Below, piece after piece: positions 35,277 through 44,133 of a DNA stretch of 64,000 bases. This DNA comes from Myxococcales bacterium. GTDB taxonomy: Bacteria; Lernaellota; Lernaellaia; Lernaellales; Lernaellaceae. The translations under genes and the position numbers were made by a program. Position 1 is the first letter of the stretch. Each line of letters starts with the position of its first letter. The notes beneath the pieces were generated by a model, which was not told the origin of the DNA, did no database searches, and saw only the letters and a list, made by a program, of their open reading frames with translations. Location of the stretch: the NCBI GenBank assembly GCA_012517325.1, contig JAAYVF010000008.1, forward strand, positions 1-64,000. Reading direction: 5' to 3'.

Positions 35277-36394
35277 TGATCCCGGTCAACGAACCGTCGC
35301 TGGGCGAGCGGGAGCTGGCGTACGTGACCGAATGCGTCCGCACCGGCTGGATTTCCTCGGCCGGGCGGTTCATCGAGGAATTCGAAGCCGCCTGGGCCGC
35401 CTATTGCGGCCGGGCCCACGGCGTCGCGGTCGCCAACGGCACCGTCGCCCTGCAACTGGCGGTCTCGGCCCTCGATTTGCAACCCGGCGACGAAATCATC
35501 ATGCCGACCTTCACGATCATTTCCTGCGCGCTGGCCGCCGTCTACAACGGCTGCGTGCCGGTGCTGGTCGACGCCGATCCTCGCACCTGGTGCCTGGACG
35601 TGGCGCAGGTCGAGGCGAAACTCACCCCGCGCACGCGGGCGATCATGCCGGTTCACCTTTACGGCCATCCGGTGAACATGGAACCGCTGACGGCGCTGGC
35701 CCGGCGGCACGGCCTGGCGATCGTCGAGGACGCGGCCGAGGCCCACGGCGCCCAATGCCGGATCGGCGGCGATTGGCGGCGTTGCGGCGGGTTCGGCGAC
35801 TTGAGCGCCTTCAGTTTTTACGCCAACAAGCTGGTCACCACCGGCGAGGGCGGCATGGTACTGACCGACGATCCCGCCCTGGCCGAAAAGCTGCGCCGGC
35901 GGCGCAACCTTTGTTTTCAGGGGCCCCGCCGCTTTTTACACGAGGAACTGGGCTTCAATTTCCGGCTGACCAACCTGCAGGCCGCGCTCGGCCTGGCGCA
36001 GGTCGAGCGGATCGACGAGATCGTCGCGCGCAAACGCCGCCAGGGCGCGGCTTACACGCAGCGGCTGCGGGGTCTGCCGCAACTGCAACTGCCGGTCGAG
36101 GAGCCCTGGGCGCGCAACGTCTACTGGATGTACGGCCTGGTGGTCGCCCCGGACGCCGGCCTGGACGCCGGCGAACTGGCGCGGCGGCTGCGGGCGAAGG
36201 AAGTCGAAACCCGGCCTTTCTTTCTCGGCTTGCACGAACAACCGGCGCTGCAACGGCGCGGCTGGTTCGCCGGCGAGCGCTATCCCGTGGCCGAACGGAT
36301 CGCGCGGCAGGGGCTCTATCTGCCCTCGGGGTTGGCGCTCACCGACGAACAACTCGACCGCGTCGGCGCGGCCGTGCGCGAGGTGTTGCCATGA
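35276..36394 (+). CDS. DegT/DnrJ/EryC1/StrS-family PLP aminotransferase (372 aa)
   Basis: Third such enzyme of the window. The N-terminal MIPVNEPSLGERELAYVTECVRTGWISSAG closely resembles perosamine synthetase and related GDP-sugar aminotransferases. VANGTVALQLAVSAL, EDAAEAHGAQ and PLP lysine in FSFYANKLVTTGEGG are intact. AAGGAA lies upstream of ATG 35276, which overlaps the cupin stop. The paired cupin suggests a 3- or 4-keto-sugar that is isomerised and then aminated. Confidence 0.88.
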   Translation: MIPVNEPSLGERELAYVTECVRTGWISSAGRFIEEFEAAWAAYCGRAHGVAVANGTVALQLAVSALDLQPGDEIIMPTFTIISCALAAVYNGCVPVLVDADPRTWCLDVAQVEAKLTPRTRAIMPVHLYGHPVNMEPLTALARRHGLAIVEDAAEAHGAQCRIGGDWRRCGGFGDLSAFSFYANKLVTTGEGGMVLTDDPALAEKLRRRRNLCFQGPRRFLHEELGFNFRLTNLQAALGLAQVERIDEIVARKRRQGAAYTQRLRGLPQLQLPVEEPWARNVYWMYGLVVAPDAGLDAGELARRLRAKEVETRPFFLGLHEQPALQRRGWFAGERYPVAERIARQGLYLPSGLALTDEQLDRVGAAVREVLP

Positions 36395-37164
36395 GTACCG
36401 TCTTTGGTCCGTTCTATGCCGACGCCTACGATCTGGTGTACCGCGACAAGGATTACGCCGCCGAATGCGACTTGATCGAACGCCTCTTCCGCGATTACGG
36501 CACCACGCCGATCAAGCGCGTCCTCGATCTGGGCTGCGGCACCGGCAACCATGCGATCCCGCTGGCCGAGCGCCATTACAACGTCACCGGCGTGGACATT
36601 TCAGCCGGCATGCTGGCGCGCGCGAAGGCCAAGGCGGAACAATCCACCGGGCACAAACGGCTGCGTTTTCAAGAAGGCGACATCCGGCAGATGGGGGCGA
36701 TCGGCCAGTTCGAGGCCGTGCTGATCCTCTTTGCGGTGCTCGGCTACCAGATCGACAACGCCGAGGTCGCCGCCACGCTGGCGACGGCTCGCCGCCACCT
36801 CGCGCCCGGCGGCCTGTTGCTGTTCGACGTCTGGCACGGCCCGGCGGTGCTGCACCAGAAACCGACCATGCGGATGAAAAAAGTCGAGACGCCCGACGGC
36901 AACATCTGGCGCGCCACTCACGGCGAACTGAACATCAACCGGCACACCTGCCTGGTCCGTTATCGCCTCTGGCTGATCGATCGCGATCACCTGGTTCAGG
37001 AAGCCGAGGAAGATCACGAAATGCGCTTTTTCTTTCCGCTGGAACTGGCGCAGTTTCTGGATCATGCCGGCTTTGCCCTGCAGCGCCTCGGCGCGTTTCC
37101 CGACTTCGACCACGACCCGGACGAAACGACCTGGAACGCAATGGGGGTCGCGCGTGCGGGGTGA
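36391..37164 (+). CDS. Class I SAM-dependent methyltransferase (257 aa)
   Basis: Motif I is VLDLGCGTGNHAIPLA, followed by VTGVDISAGML and LAPGGLLLFDVWHGPAVL. The family resembles small-molecule or sugar O/N-methyltransferases. It overlaps the aminotransferase stop by 4 bp (ATGA), so it may N-methylate the new amino sugar or cap the glycan. The reading frame continues upstream through the aminotransferase gene, but the family-like start MSTVFGPFYADAYD is at 36391. Confidence 0.82.
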   Translation: MSTVFGPFYADAYDLVYRDKDYAAECDLIERLFRDYGTTPIKRVLDLGCGTGNHAIPLAERHYNVTGVDISAGMLARAKAKAEQSTGHKRLRFQEGDIRQMGAIGQFEAVLILFAVLGYQIDNAEVAATLATARRHLAPGGLLLFDVWHGPAVLHQKPTMRMKKVETPDGNIWRATHGELNINRHTCLVRYRLWLIDRDHLVQEAEEDHEMRFFFPLELAQFLDHAGFALQRLGAFPDFDHDPDETTWNAMGVARAG

Positions 37165-37180
37165 CGGCGCCGCGCCTTGT

Positions 37181-37199
37181 CCCACCGGTCGCCGGTGGG
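37181..37199 (+). promoter_or_regulatory. Hairpin covering the Shine-Dalgarno of the following glycosyltransferase gene
   Basis: CCCACCGG and CCGGTGGG form a perfect 8-bp stem with a TCG loop. The right arm contains the only SD-like GGTGGG ahead of ATG 37204/37207, so the structure could hold the start site closed. It could equally be a dispersed palindromic repeat. Confidence 0.4.
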
Positions 37200-37203
37200 T
37201 CGC

Positions 37204-38307
37204 ATGATGAACCGGCTGGCCGTTTTCATCGCGCATTATTCGCTCGGCAACAGCCCGTCGATCGTCAACTTTCTCGATTTCGTTTCCGACCGTTACCAGG
37301 TGGATTGCTACCTGTTCAACGTCGCCCTGACCGACATTCCCCTTTTGCGAAAGAAAAACATCCGCGTCTTCGACCTGGGCTTCCGCCACATCGGGCGATA
37401 TCTCCGCGAACGGCTGACGGCCCGCCGCCGCTCCTACGACCGATTCGTCGCTTTCGAGCCGCACGGCTTCGTGCTCTGCCGGCAGCTTTTTCCGGCCGCC
37501 CGGCCGCTTTATTACAGCCTCGAGTTGTACCTGAACGGCGACCATTCCGGCCTGTATTATCCGCGCCGCATTCGCGCGGCCGAACGCCGGAACAGCGGCG
37601 CGATCTCCGGTTTGATCATCCAGTCGGACGAAAAGGAAAAGCTGTTCCGCGCCGACTACGGGTTGCCGGACGACGTGCCGGTTTTTCACCTGCCGGTGAC
37701 CTGCCGCGGCCCGGCGGTCGCCGCCAAATCGCCTTGGCTGCGTGAAAAACTGAGCCTTGGCAGCCGGCAGCGGATCGCCTTGCACCTGGGCGGCATCAAC
37801 GCGTTCTTTTCCTGCCTGGAAACGGCCGAGCAGTTCGCGGCGCTGCCGGATTGGGCCCTTTATTTTCAGGGCTACGCGCAGCCGGAATACCTGGAAAAAC
37901 TCCGGCGGCTGATCGCCGACCGCCGCCTGAACAACGTGTTCATCGCCGCCGAACCGTACGCCGATCTGGCGGACGTCGACCGCGTCCTGGCGGCGGCCGA
38001 CGCGGGCCTGGCGTGGTACCGCGACCTGTCGCTCAACATGCGAACGGTGGGGCGCTCGTCGGGCAAAATCGCCTCCTACCTGCGGTTCGGCTTGCCGGTC
38101 GTGACCAATCGCTACCCCAGCTTGCGCGCGGCGATCGAAGCGCCCGGCGCCGGCCTCTGCCTGGAGCGGCTGGACGAGCTGCCGGCCGCCCTGACGCGCC
38201 TGGCGCCGGAACTCGACGTCCGCGCCGCCAACGCGCGCCGCGAGTACGAGGCTTACTATCGTTTCGAAAACTACGAAGCGGCGCTGGCCGCATTCATCGC
38301 CGGATAA
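37204..38307 (+). CDS. GT4-like glycosyltransferase (367 aa)
   Basis: A GT-B type enzyme of moderate similarity to family 4: MNRLAVFIAHYSLGNSPSIVNFLDF at the N-terminus, LHLGGINAFFSCLETAEQFAALPDWALYFQG in the linker, and SLNMRTVGRSSGKIASYLRFGLPVVTNRYPSLRAAIEAPGAGLCLE in the donor-binding domain, where the conserved E is shifted. Either ATG 37204 or 37207 can start; the SD lies within a hairpin. Part of the same plus-strand run with the methyltransferase genes on each side. Confidence 0.72.
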   Translation: MMNRLAVFIAHYSLGNSPSIVNFLDFVSDRYQVDCYLFNVALTDIPLLRKKNIRVFDLGFRHIGRYLRERLTARRRSYDRFVAFEPHGFVLCRQLFPAARPLYYSLELYLNGDHSGLYYPRRIRAAERRNSGAISGLIIQSDEKEKLFRADYGLPDDVPVFHLPVTCRGPAVAAKSPWLREKLSLGSRQRIALHLGGINAFFSCLETAEQFAALPDWALYFQGYAQPEYLEKLRRLIADRRLNNVFIAAEPYADLADVDRVLAAADAGLAWYRDLSLNMRTVGRSSGKIASYLRFGLPVVTNRYPSLRAAIEAPGAGLCLERLDELPAALTRLAPELDVRAANARREYEAYYRFENYEAALAAFIAG

Positions 38308-38319
38308 GGAGCCGTCCGC

Positions 38320-39063
38320 TTGAATCGCGATCCGCAAAACCTGGCCTCGGGCGAATACTGGGCGGCGGGATACCGGCGCCAACCGCTGCAGTACCGGCCC
38401 GAGCGCGTCTGGTTCGCGGATTTGTTCGCGCGCTATTTTCCGGCCGGCGGCACGTGTTTCGAGGTCGGCTGCTATCCGGGCGACTACCTGATTCATCTCG
38501 GCCGCGCCTTCGGCTACACCGTGCACGGCATCGATCAAACACCCGCCACCGCCGCGCTGGCCGAGCATTTGCGCGCCCACGGCGTCGCGGTCGGCCGGAT
38601 CCACCAGGGCGACTTTCTGTCGTTCACGCCGCCGCAACGGTACGAGGCGGTGGTTTCGGTCGGCTTCGTCGAGCATTTTTCGGACTTCGAAACCGTCATC
38701 CAGCGGCACGCGGATCTGCTCGCGCCGGGCGGCACGCTGCTGTTGGCGGCGCCGAATTTCCGCCGGATGCAATACGTTTTTCACCGGCTGTTCGACCGCG
38801 AAAACCTGGAACGGCACGTGCTCGCCGCGATGGACCTGTCGCGCTGGCGGGAAATTCTCGCGGCGCGGTCGCTGGAAATATTGTTCGCCGATTACTACGG
38901 CACCTTCGATTTCTGGATGGACGCCGAGCGCCCGTCGCTGGTCAGCCGCGTCGCGGGGCAGGCGCTTTACCGCGCCGGAAAAGCGATCAGCCGGCGCGTT
39001 CACCGGCCGACGCCGAGTTGGTCGCCCTTTCTGGTGATCGTGGCGCGCCGGCCGGCGGCTTGA
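38320..39063 (+). CDS. Class I SAM-dependent methyltransferase (247 aa)
   Basis: A Methyltransf_23-like fold: FEVGCYPGDYLIHLG (motif I, Gly-rich loop somewhat degenerate), HGIDQTPATAAL, and EAVVSVGFVEHFSDFE with LAPGGTLLLAAPNF. The TTG start at 38320 is supported by AAGGAG 8 nt upstream. Found after the GT4-like gene with a 12-bp gap. A glycan-capping or lipid-sugar methylation role is inferred from context. Confidence 0.78.
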   Translation: MNRDPQNLASGEYWAAGYRRQPLQYRPERVWFADLFARYFPAGGTCFEVGCYPGDYLIHLGRAFGYTVHGIDQTPATAALAEHLRAHGVAVGRIHQGDFLSFTPPQRYEAVVSVGFVEHFSDFETVIQRHADLLAPGGTLLLAAPNFRRMQYVFHRLFDRENLERHVLAAMDLSRWREILAARSLEILFADYYGTFDFWMDAERPSLVSRVAGQALYRAGKAISRRVHRPTPSWSPFLVIVARRPAA

Positions 39064-39136
39064 TAAAACCGCGGGAAACGGGCATGAGCAGGGAAAGACG
39101 AAAAACGAGCGGCCCGCGATCCGCAGCGAGAACGCG

Positions 39137-40189
39137 ATGAAACTGCTTCTGGCAACCAACGTCGCCTATTGGCCGTCCGTCGGCGGCTCGGAAATGGTGC
39201 TGCAACGCATCCTCGAAGGCGTGCGGCCCGGCTTCGACCGGGTGGCCGTTTTCGTTCCGGGAGCCGCGCCCGGCGAGCACAACGGGATCGAAATTTTCCC
39301 CTACTCGCTGCCGGCGCTCTGGCGTTTCGCGCTGCGCCACCGCCCCGACGTGTATTTTCCGAACATGGTCCACAGCCCCTTGACCTACCGCAACCTCGCC
39401 GTCGTCAGCCGCCTGGCGCGCCGAACCGTGGTGAACCTGATCGGCGGCTACGCGGCCGACGCGCCGCTCGCCCTGCGGCGCCGCCTGTTGCGGAAGGTCG
39501 AAAAGTACGCCGATCTGGCGATTCACGTCGATCCGCTCGGCGCCGAATACCTCATCGACCGCGCCGTCAATCCGCACGTCCCGTATCATTTCATCACCCA
39601 GGGGCTCGACTTCGCGGAGCTGGACCCCTATCGCGGCCGGGCCGGCGCGGGCGCCGAAAAATATTTCGTCTTCGCCCACAACCTCTGGACCTGGAAGGGC
39701 GTCGACGTTTTCCTGGAGGAGATCGTCGCACGGCTGCCGCGGCTGACGTTCGCGATCCTGGCCAGCGACCGCACCGGCGATCGCATCGTTCAGACGCGGG
39801 AGGCGGCGGCGCGTTACCCGAACCTGAAATTGTTGCTCGGTTTACCCCGGCCGCAATTTCTCGCGGCGCTGTCGCAGGCCAGCGGCATCATTTCCACCAG
39901 CCGGGTCGAGGGCGCGCAGCCCAATATCCTGCTCGAAAGCGGCTACCTGGGCGTGCCCTATCTGTCGCTTTGCCCGGGACAGAATTACGGGCATTACCCG
40001 CACGTCGAGATGTACCCATCGGCCGCCGAACTGGCCCGCCGCGTGGAAAGCGCGGGCGTCGAACTGCCGGCGGAAAAACAGGAATCGCTCGCGCGGGCCC
40101 GGGCGCACTTCGCGCAGGATCGTTACCGCTGGTCGACGGTGATCCGCGAATACGAAAAACTGTTTCAAGCCGACTCTTCGAACGAGTGA
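39137..40189 (+). CDS. Family 4 glycosyltransferase (350 aa)
   Basis: GT-B enzyme: MKLLLATNVAYWPSVGGSEMVLQRI is the family start with the GG loop, ISTSRVEGAQPNILLESGYLGVPYLSL is the EX7E-like region (E in SRVEG and E in LLESG). KYFVFAHNLWTWKGVDVFLEEI is the linker. It probably transfers a sugar on the cytoplasmic face to the lipid-linked glycan. A 73-bp gap separates it from the preceding methyltransferase gene and 5 bp from the CgeB-type gene. Confidence 0.83.
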   Translation: MKLLLATNVAYWPSVGGSEMVLQRILEGVRPGFDRVAVFVPGAAPGEHNGIEIFPYSLPALWRFALRHRPDVYFPNMVHSPLTYRNLAVVSRLARRTVVNLIGGYAADAPLALRRRLLRKVEKYADLAIHVDPLGAEYLIDRAVNPHVPYHFITQGLDFAELDPYRGRAGAGAEKYFVFAHNLWTWKGVDVFLEEIVARLPRLTFAILASDRTGDRIVQTREAAARYPNLKLLLGLPRPQFLAALSQASGIISTSRVEGAQPNILLESGYLGVPYLSLCPGQNYGHYPHVEMYPSAAELARRVESAGVELPAEKQESLARARAHFAQDRYRWSTVIREYEKLFQADSSNE

Positions 40190-40194
40190 AACCG

Positions 40195-41223
40195 ATGCGA
40201 TTGTTCGTTTGCGGCGCTTATCATTATTACGGCCTGCCGACGGCCGTCGAACCGCAGTACTACTATCTGGTCAAGGTTCCCCAGGCGCTCGGGCACGAAG
40301 TGCGGTTCTTCGATTTTCACGCCGCGCCCCGGCGCGGCCAGCCCGCGATGCGCGAAGCGTTTCTGGCCGCCTTGCGCGATTTTCCCTGCGACGCCGTCTT
40401 CATCGCCACGCACCGCGACGAATTCGACCGCGACACGCTGACCGCCGCGGCCCGCCTCGCGCCAACCTTCGCCTGGAACAGCGACGACGAATGGCGCTGG
40501 ACGGATTACTCGGCGCCACGCGCCGATTGGTACACGTTCATGGTCACCAATTCGCCCGACGTGTACGAAACGCAACGGGACGCCGTCCCCAACCTGCTGC
40601 ATGCGCAATGGGCCTGCACCGGCTTCTGGAACGGGCTGGCCGTCGCCAAGGACGTCGATTTTTCGTTCGTCGGCCAGGTCTACGGCGAACGCGCCCGGCA
40701 AATCCGGCAACTTCGCCGGGGTGCCGGCCTGATCGCGTTCGGCCTCGGCTCGGGCAATCCGGCGCCGCTGCCCGACGGCGGTTTCCGCCCGCCGTCGCCG
40801 TTCCGGCGCGCGATCAGCGAATGGAGCCCGTCGCTCGCCTATCGCCTGTTCGGCGGCTTCGACACCCTCGACTTCGCGCAGGTCAACGGCCTGTGGAACC
40901 GCTCGCGCGTTTCGTTCACGCCGCTCGATTCGTCGCGCGGCGGCGCGCGGCAGATCAAGAGCCGCGTGTTCGACATGGGCCTGAGCGGCACGCTGATGCT
41001 GGCGCACCGGGCGCCGCGGCTCGACGACTACTACACGCCGGACAAGGAATACGTGCCGTTCGACACCCTGGAGGAATGCCTGGACAAGGCCCGCTACTTT
41101 CTGGAGCATGAGGCGGAACGGGCGCGCATCGCCGCGGCTTACGCCGCGCGGACCCAGGCCGAGCATCTCTGGAGCCACCGCATCAACGCGGTATTGCGCG
41201 CGGCGGGGTTGTCGCGCGGTTAG
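40195..41223 (+). CDS. CgeB-like glycosyltransferase (342 aa)
   Basis: Starts MRLFVCGAYHYYGLPTAVEP at ATG 40195. The layout FAWNSDDEWRW, FVTNSPDVYETQRDAVPNLLHAQWACTG, and the C-terminal SRVSFTPLDSSRGGARQIKSRVFDMGLSGTLMLAHRAPRLDDYYTPDKEYVPFDTLEECLDKARYFLEHEAERARIA fits the CgeB/Glyco_trans_1_2 family seen in spore-coat and surface glycan loci. The convergent GT2 gene ends 3 bp after its stop, so this closes the plus-strand run. Confidence 0.8.
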   Translation: MRLFVCGAYHYYGLPTAVEPQYYYLVKVPQALGHEVRFFDFHAAPRRGQPAMREAFLAALRDFPCDAVFIATHRDEFDRDTLTAAARLAPTFAWNSDDEWRWTDYSAPRADWYTFMVTNSPDVYETQRDAVPNLLHAQWACTGFWNGLAVAKDVDFSFVGQVYGERARQIRQLRRGAGLIAFGLGSGNPAPLPDGGFRPPSPFRRAISEWSPSLAYRLFGGFDTLDFAQVNGLWNRSRVSFTPLDSSRGGARQIKSRVFDMGLSGTLMLAHRAPRLDDYYTPDKEYVPFDTLEECLDKARYFLEHEAERARIAAAYAARTQAEHLWSHRINAVLRAAGLSRG

Positions 41224-41226
41224 CCG

Positions 41227-42255
41227 TCACCCTTCGCGGCGGACGCCGCCAAGGATGTCCCGCATTTCCGACCGGATATTTTTCCAGCCGCGCGCGCGGC
41301 GCCGCACCCGCCAAAACAGGCTCAGTAGCGCGCCGGCCGCGCCCCAATCGCCGTAGAGAAAACCTTTGGTTTCGACGGCCAGGCGAAAAGCCAGTCGGAA
41401 TTTTCCGCGCCGCACCGCCTGGCCGACGAGCGACAGCCAGCCGGCCAGGTGATAGGCCCGCCATAGTTTCCCGTCCGGCAAGGCGGCGACGGCTTCCCGC
41501 AAGCGACGCGCGGCGAACCGCGCTTCGCCCCAGCCGGTCAGCATTCCCCACGGCGCGCGGCTCGCCTGTTCCCAGGCGCGTTCGGCGACGGCGCGGGTAT
41601 TTTCAGCCATCAAGGCCGCATGGCGCGACGACACGTTTTCGGGATGGACCCGGTAGCGCACCAGCGATAGCGGCAAGGCGGCGAAGCGCGGCGCGGCGCC
41701 GAGACGGATCCACAGGTCGTAATCCTCGACGTGGCGCGCCTCGACCCGGTAACCGTTCAGCTCCCGCAAAACCGCCGCGCGGATCATCACTCCCGGATGG
41801 AAAACGCAGTTGCCGGCCAGCAGAAAACGACTGATCGTCAGCGGCTCGATCATCAGGCGCGCGGTATAAAGCTCCGTTCCGTCCGGGGCGACGGCGGTAA
41901 AGGCCGAACTGACCGCGTCGATTTCCGGATGCGCGACGAGAAAAGCGGTCAGCCGGGCCAGCCGCTCCGGATGCGAAAGATCGTCGGCGTCCTGGCGGGC
42001 CACGTACCGTCCGCGCGCCCGGGCCAGGCCCGCGTTGAGCGCCGCGCTCACCCCCGCGTTGGCCTGCCGCACCACGATCAGCCGCGGCTCGTCGTAACCG
42101 GCCAGAATCGCCGGCGTGTCGTCGGTGCTGCCGTCGTCGACGACGATCAACTCCCAATCGGCCAGCGTCTGCGCGCGGATACTGTCGACGGCCTCACGCA
42201 GGTAGGCGCCGGCGTTGTAGGCGGGCAACAGCACCGAAACCAGCGGTGAGCTCAT
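41227..42255 (-). CDS. Family 2 glycosyltransferase (342 aa)
   Basis: GT-A enzyme: SPLVSVLLPAYNAGAYLREAVDSIRAQ at the N-terminus, LIVVDDGSTDDTPAIL, ARGRYVARQDADDLSHPERL with the DADD metal motif, and VEDYDLWIRLG. The ATG at 42255 overlaps the stop of the upstream membrane glycosyltransferase (ATGA). The C-terminal region (about 250-342) is basic and may contact the membrane or acceptor. Confidence 0.85.
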   Translation of the reverse strand: MSSPLVSVLLPAYNAGAYLREAVDSIRAQTLADWELIVVDDGSTDDTPAILAGYDEPRLIVVRQANAGVSAALNAGLARARGRYVARQDADDLSHPERLARLTAFLVAHPEIDAVSSAFTAVAPDGTELYTARLMIEPLTISRFLLAGNCVFHPGVMIRAAVLRELNGYRVEARHVEDYDLWIRLGAAPRFAALPLSLVRYRVHPENVSSRHAALMAENTRAVAERAWEQASRAPWGMLTGWGEARFAARRLREAVAALPDGKLWRAYHLAGWLSLVGQAVRRGKFRLAFRLAVETKGFLYGDWGAAGALLSLFWRVRRRARGWKNIRSEMRDILGGVRREG

Positions 42256-44021
42256 GGTGGAGTCGCTCCTTCGACCGCGACCGCGCGAAACAGGTAAAAC
42301 GTCTGGTCGGCGTAGCGCTGGGCCGCGGCAAAACGAAAACCGTCGCAAACCGCCGCGCCGGACGCGCCGCAGTCGCGCAACCAGTCGCGCCAATACGGCT
42401 CGTCCGCCGGATTCTTCAACGCCAGCAGCAGCCAATCGACCGTCGCGCGCCGCCGCAGCAGATCCAACTGACCGCGATCCATCGGCAGCCAGATCGCCGG
42501 GCGGTCGCCCCGCCAGCCGATCACCCACGGATCGTCGCCGACCACCACCTCGCCGGGCGCCGTCGCCCGGCCGATGAACCGGCCGATCGCCTCCTGGCGT
42601 TGCCGATCCGCGTTCGCCAGCTTCGCCGCCTCGGCTTCCACCGGCCAACCGCCAACCGGCGATCGGGCGGCAAACGCCCACGGCATCGTCCCCAGCGCGA
42701 CCGCCGCCGTCAGCAAAACGAGCGGACCGGCCTTGCCGCGCGGGAACGGCTTTGCCGTCGCGGCGACCAGGACCGGCGCGGCCAACAGCAGGCAGAACGG
42801 CACGGCGATCACGTTGTAGCGCGGCATGGACAACAAGATCAGGTTGACCGCGACGTGCAGCGCGATCAGCAGCCACGTCCAGGCGTACAGCGGCCACCGG
42901 TCGCGACTGCGCAGCAGCGGAAAACAGGCGAAGGCCGCCAGCCACAGCGGATTGAACAGGCCGGCCAGATTGCGCGCCGTGACGCCGGCGTTGGCCCGCC
43001 ATTTGTCGTAAAACACCGCGGGGTGTTCGGCGTACACTTGCGAAGCCTTGACCGAGACCAGGCTGCGCTCGAGGCTGTGGCCGGGAAACGGCGCGGAAAA
43101 CACCAGGAACGAAGCGCCGCCCACGCGGTCGATCAGCCGGCCCACCCAGGTCGGCGCCGGCCGGTTGAGTTCGGCGGCGATCCGCGGGTCGGCCTCGCCG
43201 CGCGTCACCGCGCCGAGGCGGGCGGTCGCGCGCTCGTTCACCAGGCCGGCCCATTGGCCCAGCAGCCAAAAACTCGCCGCGAACGACAGCCCGAGCACCG
43301 TCAAACCCAGCAGGCGCCGGCGCGGCAGAAAACAAACCACGAGCAGGAAAAACGCTCCCACGAACAGTTTACCCAGGTCGCGCGTGTAGAGCATCAAGGC
43401 CGCCGGCGGACCGATCCAGGCCAGCGCGACCGGCCGTTCCCGCCAGCGAACCAGCAGGTAGACCGCCGCGACCGCGAGCAGAAGATACAACGGTTCGCTC
43501 AGGCCGGCGGCGGCGTAGGTGAGCAGCTTGCCGTTAAAAGCCAGCAGCGCGGCCGCCACGATCGCCGGGCGGGTTCCCCAGAGGCGCCGCGCCAGCGCGA
43601 AAAACAGGGCGACGAGGGCGGCGAAAACGAAAAGGTTGGCGGCGATCACCGTGCCGTCCGCGGGGCCGAAAACGAAAAACCAACCCGCCAGGTAGGCTGG
43701 AAACGCGAAAAACGGATCGAACGAGCCCAGCGCCTCGCGCGACGCCACCGGGCCTTCGCGCCACCACGAAAAACCGTGCGGCTGCATGACGGTATCGAGA
43801 AAACCGCGCCCCTGCAGCGCGTGCCGCGCGATCTGGGCGTAGCGCATGGCGTCGGGCGACGCGAGGCCGTCGGTCGTGAGCCCGGCGAAAAGACCGCCGA
43901 TCAACAGCGCGACGAGCGCCGCCGCCAGCACCGCGGTTCGCCGCCCGCCGCCGATCTGTTCGCTTTGTTGGTTGATGAAACCCACCTTGCCGCCGCGCCG
44001 TTGTTGCGTTGCCGGTCGCAA
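42252..44021 (-). CDS. GT39/PMT-like membrane glycosyltransferase (589 aa)
   Basis: Polytopic membrane protein with about ten hydrophobic segments. After the first helix comes GLTTDGLASPDAMRYAQIARHALQG, with D in the position of the catalytic acidic residue of the ArnT/PMT superfamily, and SFDPFFAFPAYLAGW. A soluble C-terminal part carries WLPMDRGQLDLLRRRATVDWLL. The TTG at 44021 has no good SD; GTG 43985 is an alternative. Translationally coupled to the downstream GT2 gene. Likely polyprenyl-P-sugar-dependent, acting on the periplasmic side. Confidence 0.72.
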   Translation of the reverse strand: MRPATQQRRGGKVGFINQQSEQIGGGRRTAVLAAALVALLIGGLFAGLTTDGLASPDAMRYAQIARHALQGRGFLDTVMQPHGFSWWREGPVASREALGSFDPFFAFPAYLAGWFFVFGPADGTVIAANLFVFAALVALFFALARRLWGTRPAIVAAALLAFNGKLLTYAAAGLSEPLYLLLAVAAVYLLVRWRERPVALAWIGPPAALMLYTRDLGKLFVGAFFLLVVCFLPRRRLLGLTVLGLSFAASFWLLGQWAGLVNERATARLGAVTRGEADPRIAAELNRPAPTWVGRLIDRVGGASFLVFSAPFPGHSLERSLVSVKASQVYAEHPAVFYDKWRANAGVTARNLAGLFNPLWLAAFACFPLLRSRDRWPLYAWTWLLIALHVAVNLILLSMPRYNVIAVPFCLLLAAPVLVAATAKPFPRGKAGPLVLLTAAVALGTMPWAFAARSPVGGWPVEAEAAKLANADRQRQEAIGRFIGRATAPGEVVVGDDPWVIGWRGDRPAIWLPMDRGQLDLLRRRATVDWLLLALKNPADEPYWRDWLRDCGASGAAVCDGFRFAAAQRYADQTFYLFRAVAVEGATPP

Positions 44022-44133
44022 TCATTTTATGCGCTTTCGGAAAGTCCGATCAATGATAAAATAGTTCGTTCGGCAACCGTTTCGACGACAGAGGGAGATC
44101 ATCATCGCCATCGACACGACCAAACACGCGGCC

